In this document: piece after piece, positions 40,353 through 51,763 of the stretch | How positions within the stretch are numbered: position 1 is the stretch's first letter | Layout: each line of letters begins with the position of its first letter | Source: Emmonsiellopsis sp. PD_33 | Taxonomy: Eukaryota > Ascomycota > Eurotiomycetes > Onygenales > Ajellomycetaceae | Length of the DNA: 64,000 nt | NCBI GenBank assembly: GCA_032988165.1 | Contig: JANTQF010000161.1 | Span: 1 to 64,000, forward strand | Reading direction: 5' to 3' | Made by a program: the position numbers and the translations under genes | The notes under the pieces: generated by a model | Seen by the model: only the letters and a program-made list of their open reading frames with translations | Databases searched by the model: none | Told to the model about the DNA's origin: nothing

Positions 40353-41055
40353 GTTTTCTTAGATAAATAATGAATTCTCTAGATTTACTTTATAATTCTT
40401 GTAGAAGACATTCTATTAGTAGAGAGGTTTCATAGCAAGCTTCTATGTAGCATTCTGAATGTGATATTTTTTGATAGTGTAGTAGTCTTTATTGCATTTA
40501 AATTTCATTTTAGTTTGAATGATGAAGTCCTCAAGCTCTAATATACTTTTTTCTTGATATTTGAAGGAGGTATCAACCTTTGAATAGATGGTTTAGTAGG
40601 GTAACTGGGTCATTTCTATGTGAGGCCTTTTTAAGGTTTAATCTTAAGTCATAGTTTTCTCCTGTACAATCAGTATAGCTACCTCTTAATCTATTAATTC
40701 ATCTTATACTAGCTGGTTCTCCAGTACCTTCATGATATATTTTCCCTTTTAGATTTTTCATTGTATCTATAGCTCTTTAATACATTCTTTAATTATATGT
40801 AGCTGTACAGTAGATGGGTGCAGGTCTTTATCATCTAATCCTTCATTATTTGTAGTTGATTTATAGTTGAGTTTCTGCAGAGGATCCTATGAAGATTTAA
40901 GTTATAATTTATCATCACTGATTCCTTACTATGCAGAGAAGTTAGCACACATTTGAGGAGTTCTCCTGCAGTTATTCACAATCTTTTCTTAAGTCATCTT
41001 ATTGTTGTTTATCTATTTTCAATGGATCATTCATTCAGGGGTGAGCAAATAGAAC
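40353..41055 (-). pseudogene. Element B Gag N-terminal region
   Basis: Remaining 5' part of B between the F insertion and the B 5' LTR. Minus-strand reading is broken. Only position identifies it as Gag/leader. Confidence 0.5.
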
Positions 41056-41372
41056 TGTAATATCCAGTATTGAATATAAAGGCTTTTAATTTGAAAGGTG
41101 GACTATGAGTCATTGAACAGTGTGATAGGAATAGACAGGTAAAAATATATATATATTTCAAACATAGAGGTTATATAGTAATAGAACTGTTTGCTGGTTC
41201 TTTTCATAAGAAACCTGCACAGTATATATATTAATAGCTAGCTACTAAGTGTGCACCATGTGTATATTACCAGGCACACTGTCAGGCACACTGCTGAGCT
41301 CAAGGTCCAAGATCTGAGGTTCAAGAGCATAGTTGATCTATGTGTGACATGTGGTCTCCTTTATGCATTACA
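41056..41372 (-). repeat. Element B, 5' LTR
   Basis: 317 bp, TGTAATATCC...GCATTACA with 6-bp inverted termini, followed by TSD CAGCA (41373-41377). Confidence 0.92.
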
Positions 41373-41377
41373 CAGCA

Positions 41378-42550
41378 GAATCTCCTATATAGGGGGAGAG
41401 CTAGGCTAGCTAGTTTCATCATTCTTATTTTCATTTATTTTATTATTAAGCTTTTCCTGGTTAGACTGTTAATTTTAAGGCTTAAAGATATCATTAGTAT
41501 CATTAAATTTCTATAGGGCTCTTTATAGTTACCCATCTACTATAGTAAATATATTATAAAATATAGTGCTAGATACATGTAGTGTTTCAGCTATAATCTC
41601 TATCTTGTATTACTTTAGCTGATATAGTTTCATGATATATCTAATAGCATCTTTATAAATATATATATCTTTATTAGCAGTATCAGAGGTTCTAAACTTA
41701 AGTTTCTATGAATCTTTTCTAATGTTAATCTTTCATTCTATATTAATTATCCTAATTGATACAGTATGAATAGACCAATGTTCATATCCCTAAATATATA
41801 TAATAGAGTGGAGTGGAGGAAGGCAGCTTGAGAGATAGTTATAGAGTTATATTTTCCATCAGGGAAATATCTAGTATTATATGAGTCTTCTGATGAGGAG
41901 TTCCACCAATCAGACTATAATTCTAAGGATGATGATAAATTTACTTGAGATAGACATAAGTGTAGAGAAAAATAGAAGGGCTATTCTTTGAATAAATTAG
42001 AAGTAATCTATAGGATGAGAATGGAAAGTCTGGACTATCCATTATTATAAGTACAAGCTAATTTAGAGGAGGAAGTAAGGAAATGGAAATTAGCATGACT
42101 AGTTATTATACTTTAATTTTATAAGGATTTACTGTTAAACTTAAGTTGAAATTATATATATCAGATTTTTATATATTAGTCTTAGCATGCTATATACCTC
42201 TCATGCATAATCACACTTTATTAATTTAAATTAAAGTTTAATATAAGTTACTGCATTAAAGATCTTTCATTATTCATTAAAGTTTGTAAATGAATGCCTG
42301 AGGATTATATCTTTACTATGAGATAATTTGATATTATAGCATAGTGTATATTTCTGGATGTGACTTATATGCCACATAATCAACTAAAGCTTATTATAAT
42401 GATCCTTTATATTCTCTCAGAGTAATAACTATATATAATGTATAGCTCACTTGATACTCTTCCTTCCTCAGTCTGCATTAAAATCTTAGATATCTATTCA
42501 TATAATTAAATATCTATTCTTTTTCTCTAAAATTAATGAACTCTATCTGC
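41378..42550. other. Element A tail, unassigned AT-rich sequence
   Basis: Continues the sequence interrupted at 11464. Plus-strand reading around 41.81-42.06 kb gives broken acidic peptide stretches (KYLVLYESSDEEFHQSDYNS). No known domain identified. Confidence 0.4.
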
Positions 42551-42649
42551 ATCTTTTAATCCTATCTTTTAATTCTATCTTTTAACTTTATCTTTCAATT
42601 CTATCTTTCAACCTCATCTCTTAACTCTATTTTTTAATACTATCTTTTC
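42551..42649 (+). repeat. 13-bp tandem repeat, about 7.5 units
   Basis: Consecutive units of the type ATCTTTTAATTCT with C/T variation. A 13-bp period changes frame every unit, so it is presumably non-coding. Confidence 0.85.
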
Positions 42650-42688
42650 ATTTAGTTCATCTCTACTATTATAGAGTCTATATTTCAT

Positions 42689-42844
42689 CCTGTAACTATC
42701 TCTATCAACAGTGAACACCTATCCCAGCTTATAACTATAGCTAATGACAGTGGACACTCATCTCAGCCTGTGACTATAGCTGATGATAGCAGATATCTAC
42801 CTCAGCCTATAATTATAATTAATAATGATAGATATTTGCCTCAG
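42689..42844 (+). repeat. Four 39-bp in-frame tandem repeats (13 residues each)
   Basis: Four consecutive 39-bp units, each reading P-x-T-I-x-x-x-S-x-x-x-x-Q in the same frame without a stop, e.g. PVTISINSEHLSQ and PVTIADDSRYLPQ. They sit in a plus-strand reading frame inside element A, antisense to its pol. Confidence 0.85.
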
Positions 42845-43980
42845 TCATCATCTTCCTAAGAAGATTTTTTCACTAATGAGAAGTACTTTCATCATCATCT
42901 CTATAATTACATGTTAAAGATTAATACTGAAGGTACTTCTCTGTTCACTTACAGTGTAATATTATTACTAATAGGAATAGATCATAGTTATAATCTTAAT
43001 TATAAGCCTTGCTAGATTCATTGAGAGCTTCTATATTTCTATTATTAGTCTATTGAGCTTAACATCATTCTCATGTTAGCTCTCTCATTCCAAGCCACCT
43101 ACTCCTTGGACCTGAAGAGAGCTATTTGTTGATATGAAAGTATATTACTCATTACTTACACTTATTATAAATTAAAAATACTAATGTATAATATTAATTC
43201 TCATGCTGATATAGGTTTCCCATTTAAATTCATTTCTTCATATAGTATATCTTATTATTTTCAATTGTGACTGAAGGAATACTTCTCTTAATTCTATTAT
43301 TAACTTGAAAAGAAGCTTTCAGATTATTGTTTAGAATTTGAAAATTACTATGAGTTCTAAAAGTAAGTGAAGGATAAAGTTACTTTCACTAATTCTATGA
43401 ATACTATAAAGAGTATTTATTAGATTACTGAGAAGATATACTATTTTTTATAATCTAATTATAATGGCACCCTTCTATTTATCATTTCATGCACAAAATG
43501 ATATGATATGGATGGACCTCAGTTAATATCTTCAGTCAGATGGGATATTATAGAGTGAGTAAACCTCCTCTCACTAGCAGGTATAATTAAATAACCAGTA
43601 AGATTTTACTCAGTATTTTCAGCTGATGATGCCCCAGCCAATGATAGACCTAAAGAATAGCAGGAGAAATTATAAAAGAAGGATAAATAGAGTATTTCTT
43701 TGAATAGAATGTAAGGAGTTATTTTAGCTCAATTAGATTCATATTCTTATTCAGATAGAGTATTAACTGAGCATGGTATCAGTTTGAATGAAGAACTATT
43801 AACTGAGAATTAGATAAATTAGTATTATAATTAGATTTGAGAGTTTAGAGATAACATGTTGTTTTCTATTACTTATAGATAGTTATAATTGAACTTTAAT
43901 TGAATTAAAGAGTGTTTATTTTCATTTATATTTTACTGAATTATAATGAATATGTCTGTATCAGCTCATGCTTAATGATA
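42845..43980 (+). pseudogene. Degraded plus-strand reading frame after the 39-bp repeats, unrecognised
   Basis: With transition-type stops ignored, the plus strand gives continuous protein-like stretches such as LALSFQATYSLDLKRAIC and VLTEHGISLNEELLTEN. The family is not recognised. It is antisense to element A pol and occupies the position where B, C and F carry their antisense frame, but no C-x2-C-x6-C cluster was found here. It may instead belong to a separate transposon. Confidence 0.3.
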
Positions 43981-44031
43981 TTATATATATATACTTTTAA
44001 ATATGCAGGCATAAATGTTCATATCAGATAA

Positions 44032-44215
44032 ATTTAGCAATTAAATTGACACTAGCTATTTCTGGTGACCTGCAGTGGGTCAGACAGGTTACTCTCTACT
44101 AACCTATTAATCTAACTTTTCAGGTTTAACTCAACCCACTCAACCCATCAACTCATTTGGGCAGGCCATAGAGACACTTTTTCAATCTAAACTCAAAAAA
44201 AACAACATTAACTTA
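44032..44215. repeat. Possible hAT-type subterminal repeat region
   Basis: Better preserved than its surroundings. On the minus strand it carries GGGTTGAGTGGGTTGAG, AACCTGAAAAG, GGTTAGTAG and CAGGTCACC, the GGGTT-rich subterminal pattern typical of hAT DNA transposon ends. The opposite end and an 8-bp duplication were not found, so this is suggestive only. Confidence 0.3.
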
Positions 44216-46400
44216 TAATGGTCATCTCATTATATAAAGTGCTTATAGATTTTCAGTCATCTATTATATTACATATTACTCATATTTTTATATTACACAG
44301 GGTTATAATACATCAGACTGCCTCTTTACTTTCCTTGACAACATATAGTATGAGAGTCTCCATAGCAACTATTAGAGTCTTCTTAACAGTTTTATAGCTT
44401 TCTAGTTGCAGAGATGAAGTTTCATTACAAGCCTAATAGTCATTTAAGAAGATATTAATACTAGTAGAGTTATTATCACTGATATATCCTTCATTATTAG
44501 CATTCTTTAGTATATTTATTAGTTCATTAGTTATAATCTAATCATCATTTTATAGACATTTGAGGATCTCAGCCTCTATATAATTCAGTCTCTAAGTCAG
44601 GATGTACATCACAGGAGGGCATATAATATAAAAGAATTAAGTTTATTTAATTTACTTCTAATAGTTCTAATAGTAGAGGTTATTTATAGCATTCATAATA
44701 TCTTACTTAGTTATATTTAGTGTGAAGATCATAGTGTTCTAGTATTTCTATTTATTTAGTAGAATATTAATTTCTTAGTTTTATATTATAGCTCTCTAAT
44801 TCTATAGGCATACATATTATTTCTTATTTATAATATATTTATCTACCTTATATCTACTCTGTATGTTTAGTACAACTTCCTAACATACTTTTCTAATTGT
44901 ATATGTATTGTTATATCTGATCTTACTCTCACTAAGGTGTTTTCCAAGGAAATCACACACTTTATAATTAGAATTATAGGAAGTATTTTAGAGGAAGACA
45001 GATTTATTTACATTATTAATTATTTTTATATCATTAATCTTATTATTCTTATTTTATTTACCTTTAATTCTATTAATCATTATTTTAATTTTAATCTTCA
45101 GGTGCTCTACTTAAGACTTCAGCAGAGATTTTTTTAGCTTAGAGTCTTGGAAATTCCAGTCTTTTCCTGAATTTACTCATATTTTTAGAATCAAAAATTA
45201 TAAGGAATTTCTAGTAATAAAGAGTACTAGAGTCACATTTTCTTTCTCAGTCTATCTTACTTTATGATCTTTCAGTTAGAGAATTAATTTATTATTATAG
45301 AGTATTTAACTACATCTCTAATCTTTCAGGCTAGTAATGATGATCTATAGAGTTGAAATCAACATTATATTAATAACTATAATAGGAAATCTATAGTATT
45401 TTATATTCATAATGAGTATATCTATTTCCTAGTCTAAATAATTTAATATTTTAAATGTCTATTTCACTTACTCTTCATCTACCTTCTCATTTATTATTCT
45501 TTATTTCCCTTTTATATCATCAGCTCTACCTATAAGAGAATTATTACTAATATTAAGATCTATAAGATTTATTACATTAACTAGAAAGTTAATAGTTACC
45601 TAAAGTGTTTAATATCTCTTTCTGAAAGTTTTTACTAGTATAAGGAATGTACTAGTAGATTCATATTACTTTATAATCTTAAATATAGAGGTATTTTTAT
45701 CTTTAGCCTTCTTAACTTCATCTTTACTATTATCTTTATTACTGTAGGATGCCATGGTGACTTCACATCTTATGATATAAAGATAGATATATAAATATAA
45801 GTTAGTAGGTATAGAAAGGAGTGGTTTTGAGTAGATTATATGTGTGTGGGATTAGTAAAGTGTTGTCAGTGAATTTATCATAATAATAATTATAAATATT
45901 TGTAGATTTTAAAGGGTAAATCCTTCAATGTCATGAGAAGTCCCTACATTCAGTAAATATTTACTTTATATCTTATTGTAGAGATAATATTTATCATGAA
46001 AAGTTCATAACTTTCAGTAGATTCCTCAGTGAGATGAGGTTTATTATATATAGTACATATAATTAAAATGATGGAAGTATGCAGCAAATATATTAGTAAA
46101 TAGTAAAATATAGAATAACTATAAGGAAATATATATCAGAGTTTAAATAGACTAGTAGAATAATATTATTATAAATATAAATGTATGAGTATATGAGAAT
46201 ACTATCTATACAAGCTAATGTAATAATAAGGTAATGAAGATTTTATAAAATAAAGAACTTAATTAGATAATAAAGATGTTAATATCATATAGAGATATAA
46301 AATCTTTATAACTAATAATTACATATTTTCTTCTCTAATTTATATTTTACAAGCATTAAAGCACTTTTAAGTTTCTTTCAGGTTTTTTAGATAGCTAGGC
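44216..46400 (-). other. Unassigned decayed coding-like block in element A
   Basis: Minus-strand frames exist between about 45.77 and 44.2 kb. They start MASYSNKDNSKDEVKKAKDK at about 45754 and end near a stretch reading ILT-RLNYIEAEILKCL (dash for a stop). This could be the C-terminus of a hAT transposase next to the 44.03-44.21 kb terminus, or a separate frame. The 45.8-46.4 kb part is AT-rich with no reading. I cannot name it. Confidence 0.25.
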
Positions 46401-49400
46401 TACTATCTTTATAAAATAACCTTATTAGTATATATTCAACAGCAACATAGATTCTTATCTATCATATTTATATTATTATATAAGTTTCTTTACATCTTGA
46501 AGAATATGCTTAAGATACTATTTATCTTCCTCTAGACTGTAGCTCTTCTATCTTATAAGATATTCAATCTTATTATTACATTTAAAAGTCTTTATTCATT
46601 TTACTATTATTTTTTCTATCTTATATAATTTTCATTCCTCTGAATCTCTTTTCATTGCAATAGAGCCTAATATTAGTAGAGTATGATTAAAGAGGTCTTC
46701 CTCCTATAGAGTAGATTTTAAGTAGGCAATGAATATTATAAAGTGTATGCAGAAATATACTAAGAAATCTAAAAGATAGATAAGGCTACTAACTTAGCAA
46801 TAGATTATAAAGAGATCTGTATATTAAGAAGTAAACTTATTATAAATCTAAAGTAATGATGTATCATATTTTTTATCTATCTAGAGAAATATCTTATTAC
46901 TTATAGTAAAGAACCTTAAAGTATACTTCTTATTATAATACTTCTTTATAAATATTACTGCTGTGTGGAGTGCTTTATTTACATTAAGATAGCTGAAGAA
47001 ATTCTGGGAGCTATAATCTTAAAATATCTATACTAGCTGGAGTAGTATTTTAAGCTTTTAGCTATATATATATTAATAGAGGAATATCTCTATTATTAAT
47101 ACTATAGCACTATTAAAGAGTGTCTAGAGTGAGAGAGCTAAGTCCTTTTATTCTCATAGATTTTTTAGGGCTATAATTATATATCTAAGGGTAATCTTAT
47201 ATATCTGATTTATAATCTCTAACTAGCCATCTACTTGGAAGTGATAAGCTATAGTATAGAGAAAATCTACCTCTAGGAACTTAAAGATTATTACTCAGAA
47301 TTCACTGAGAAACTTCTTTTCTCTATCTAAGATAATATAAGATGAAGTACCTTAGTCATCTATCATTAATTACTTTATAAATAGCTTGGCTTAGAATTTT
47401 ACATTCTAATTTTGACATTCTGAGATGAAGGCTGTCCTCTTACTTACCTTATAAGTAATAATTATACTAGTATTAAATTAGCCCTTAAGGAGATTAAGAA
47501 TAATATCAATTATAATAGTATAGAATAGGGATAGCTCCATAATGATTAGCTGCAGTGTGCTATATAGCTTATAATAATAAGTAGTATTTTGCAGGCAGCT
47601 GAGGCAGTAATAAATATATTCCTTAATAAAATAAGACTTCTTATACTAGATGGACAATCCATTTAGCTTCTCTATAATTTACTAGGGTTCAAGGTGTGCA
47701 TCTGAATGCACAATCTTGATAATATCATTAATAAGAGGTCAGAAAATGCAGAGCTGTACAGTGTCACTATAATTATAATATAATAGATTATCCTTAGAAT
47801 TGATATGATATAATAGCTTGGTTTGATTTTCTACAGATAGTATATCATTTGCTTTTATAACTTCCAGAATTGTAGTCAGCCTCAAATCTTATTAATAGGT
47901 ATTAAGAAGTCTTTATTAGAACTATAGAAACATTATAACTACTATTATTATATAATTCATTAGAAATATATCTATAGTTTCTATAGCTAAATCTTTTAGA
48001 GGTTCATCCTGATCTATGAGTATACTTGACTGTAATCATAATAGTGCATCTAGTATAATATGTGTATAATTAGGTTTATAAAATATTTGCAAGTTGAAGC
48101 ACTATATATATTGAGTAGCCTAAATAAGCCTTAAGTTAAGCTTATTTATAAATAAGATGATCAGTAATGTCTATCTGACAATCTACAGTATAGCTGAGTA
48201 ATTAGTATATATAATCACTGAAAGTTTTATAATCTCAATCATATATCACACTTTTTTGAGTATTCAAACCAGACATACAACCTTTAGTTTAATTAGTCAG
48301 TATCTAGTTTCTATTGATATGAGAATCTTAGAGAGGAACATAATGAGCTTTATTATAATTAATAGAGGTAAGATCTTAAAGTCTAGAGTTTTTTCAAGCT
48401 ATATCTCTTTAAGTAGCATTTATTCTAGTTTTACATGAAATATTATTACTTTAAAGCCTCTCTACTTAGAAGCATCAACATTAAAAAAGAGGTAGCACAT
48501 ATTATTATAGTGCATTAAAAAGAGGCTCTTAGTAAATACTATTTATATATCATTAAATGCCTTCTCTTCTTTTTCTATGGGCTTTTCAAGAAATATATAG
48601 ATAGAGAATTAAATCTATAGTCTTTTTTTTATCAGTACATTCTTAAGGAGTATCATCTTCCACACTTATAAGAATTTCACATAATATGTATAAAAGAGCA
48701 TATAATTTCTTAGCTATTCTATTATATCAAGATAAATCTTTAGATCCTTTAGATTTTTAGAGAATGTAATTTTCACTAGTGTAATAATGCAGTTCTCTAT
48801 CAGAGTGAGGCCTAGAGATGAAACCTTATACCCTAACAGTCTAATTAAAGGAAAACTAATAAATACCTTCTTTAAATTAATGATAATATTTTTATTATAA
48901 AATAAACTGAAGATCTTTCTTAAATATTTATTATATTTCTTTATAATAATATTTATAGCAACTAGGTCATTAATGTAGCAGCAGATAAACTTCTTAAACT
49001 TTTTAAGAAAGAGGTTAATTTTGCACTGTACATATATTAGTGAGTTTATATATTTCATTATAGTAATTAAAGGAATCTTTTATTTACAGTATAATATAAC
49101 TAATAAGTATCATTAGTGGTTACAGTGGACTCTCCATTAATAGAAGAAGCTTATACAGTTAAGAATAGTAATATAGTGATATTTCTTTATAAAGTTAATA
49201 ATCTCTATCTACTATATTATTAGATATACATCAGACTCAATTATCTTATTTAATTTTCTAACATTAATTATAGGACAGCCTTTTTATACTCCATTAATCT
49301 CCTTTCAAACTATAAATATCAGATATTCTGAGGGGGTGTGATTCATTGCCTATTTCATATATTTCTAGGCATATAATTTATTGAAGAGCTCATTTATAAC

Positions 49401-50300
49401 TTTACAGTTCTTCTAGTCTAGAAGGTATATCTTTACTTGAGTCTAAAGCTTATAATCCTTTAGTAATAAGAGGGGAATTTACATTTACTCCTCCTTCAGT
49501 AGGTTTATAGTATTACTATAGTTTTCTTAGATTTCAGAGAATTTATTGTAGATTTATATAAAGTACTTCACAGTCTCCTCATTACTATAAATTATTATAT
49601 TATTAGGTAGTTTTACTTTTACTTCTATGGGGTTGATATTAATAGCATGCAGGGATTCCTCTAGTAACCCTAATATATTTAAGTTGTCATTTAGCTCCTA
49701 TTGAGGCTACTATTTAGAGAGGCTGAGAGCTAATAGTTTTATTATAGAGTTAATCAAGTATATGCTAGTAGTATCATATTCTCTCAGAGTGCTAATATGA
49801 GATCTCCTTGAGATTGTAATCTATCTATTCATGTTGTTGATAATATGAGTAAATAGGAGATTATAATCCATAATTTACATATATATCTGAAGTAGTAGTA
49901 TAATAGAGTTAAAGATATAATCCCTATCTATAGGTAGATATTCCTCTTTGCCAAGATAGCATCTAAGGGGAATTTTTACCTCTAATCTAAGTAAAATGAT
50001 AACTTTAACATCTAAATATACTAATCTGATGGCTTGATAGTCTTTTTTTAATATTACTAAAATTTTAACCTCTACATTCTTATATAACTTTATTTATAAT
50101 ATTTTTTTATTTAGATCTATAGTGATGCCCTCCAGCACTATATTATCTATATTAAGTAGTAGATTAATATAAAGGTTATTAATAACATGTATCTCCACTG
50201 AGATCTGAATAAGTACTGATATATATCTCTCATTCAGTAGGACTACTAATAGTGTAAGTAGAAGTATAATTATCTCTAAGGACTCCATGAAATCTCTAAT
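46400..50300 (-). pseudogene. Element A Pol (protease to chromodomain), decayed
   Basis: Minus strand. Protease C-terminal part is at 50288-50094 (VEIHVINNLYINLLL, EGITIDL). Reverse transcriptase at 49058-48714 reads CYINDLVAINII with YIND at about 48964-48980 in place of YIDD, then RLLGYKVSSLGLTL. Integrase is at about 47.75-46.9 kb, with KVSKRTAFISE and ILDREKKFLSEF around the second catalytic Asp. The chromodomain is at about 46640-46495 (KIEKIIV, EYLIR-KSYSLEED, dash for a stop). The RT sequence is clearly a different Ty3/Gypsy lineage from C, D and F. Stops and Cys/Asp losses throughout. Confidence 0.82.
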
Positions 50301-51495
50301 ACCTCTAACTAATATTTAGAAGTATAATAAGTATAGTATTTTATCATACTGTTATTCTAGAAACTTCTTACTTATAAGAATCATTATGCAGCCTAAGTCT
50401 ATATATATTAGTAATAGCTTAAAGGCATCTTAGCAGAACATCATGATAGTAGTATATTTCTAGTTATAAAATATATAACTATATAGTGTATCTAGATTAG
50501 CTGGCTGCTAAAATACTATTACTTATAGTATATAATTAGAGTTTATATGGAAGGCCTGTAGAGTTACTGTGCAAGTTTTTAAGTACTTATATAGATTATT
50601 GTGTGAATTAAAGGCTTCATTATAGCTATAGTAGGTAGCTGCTATAGAATCTATATAAAATATATCTACCTCTAAATCATATATATTATTATTATATAGC
50701 TATTCTTGTAGATCATTCATAGGCATTTCTACATCATTATAGTAAGAGTCAAACTCTAGTTTCTATTCATATGGATCTTTTATAGACTCCTCTGACTCCT
50801 TAGAGTTAGCATGGAATACTACTTGTTTGTATGACTACTAATTTTATAGCTGCCTACCAGACTAAGTCACATTTTTACTAGCAGGTACTAGGAGCTGAAG
50901 TTGCTATTTTAAAGCTAGCAGTTCAGAATAATCTTACTGAGTTTTACCTTGATAATCACACTGATTGTATGTATTATATTGATTATAGTAGCTAGTATAG
51001 CTATATTAGTTGTTATTTCCACTATAGCTGTCACAATACTACTTGTTGGCATAATCCTAGATTTAATATCTAGGCTGATACTAGTAAGTAGGCCATTCAA
51101 ACTAGTAGAGGTACAAGCCTCTACTATAATCATAGTAATTATTTTAAGGGGTAAAGTTATCATAATAGGATCTACACTAATTATACATACTATTTATATA
51201 TTAATTATTACTTGCAAATCAATCTATCCAGTTGGTCTACTTGTAGCAAATAATCTCTATAAATTCCTCAATAATTATATTCTCTTTTAGTTTATTAATA
51301 GTAGCTTATAGAGTAACATTCAGGTTGTTCCATGCATGTAGAATTTAGACATACTTAGTTTCTTCTTAATTATAGTATTTCACAGCTATAGAGATATTAA
51401 GAATGTAGGAGGTTAAACTACATTCATTATAAAAATTTTAGAGAAAGTATTTTATTTTATTAAGCTTTTATAATATCTGATTATTCTTAATGTAG
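50301..51495 (-). pseudogene. Element A Gag/protease region, right part
   Basis: Upstream of the A protease on the minus strand, before the E insertion. Frames on both strands between 50.9 and 51.3 kb are hydrophobic artefacts of AT-rich decay. Gag identity rests on position only. Confidence 0.4.
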
Positions 51496-51500
51496 AATCA

Positions 51501-51754
51501 TGTAATGGGTGTGCTCCAATTAATAGATTATATAAGCTAGATGCTAAAATCAAAATTGTAATTACTAGAGAAAGAAAGGAAAAAGAAAAAGAAATTATAA
51601 AATTATACAATATAAATAGAAGAGAATTATATAAGATTAGAGTAAATAAACATTCATATAAAGACCTGATTAGAGGCCTCTAATTAGGCAGTTAGAGATC
51701 AGATAAAGTTTGAGCAAGCTATAGATATAAAATATAAGAATATAGCTCTTTATA
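51501..51754 (-). repeat. Element E, 3' LTR
   Basis: 254 bp, reverse complement of the D LTR family; begins TGTAATGGG. Confidence 0.92.
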
Positions 51755-51763
51755 TTATTTTCC

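Larger units (their letters stand above)
11465..41377 (-). mobile_element. Element B: Ty3/Gypsy chromovirus interrupted by C, D and F
   Basis: The element proper is 11470-41372 with two 317-bp LTRs and a perfect non-AT target duplication CAGCA at 11465-11469 and 41373-41377. LTR ends form TGTAAT...ATTACA inverted termini, clearest in the right copy. Next to the left LTR the minus strand carries the purine tract AAAGGAAAGAGTAAT, marking it as the 3' end. Own sequence is 11787-12410, 21479-25647, 31271-32652 and 40353-41055, about 6.9 kb internal, a normal size once the three insertions are removed. Confidence 0.9.

Noticed and set aside
50915..51290. Two overlapping long open frames on opposite strands, each very hydrophobic
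   Set aside because: Ile/Leu-rich composition on both strands is what AT-rich decay yields; no domain or start context.
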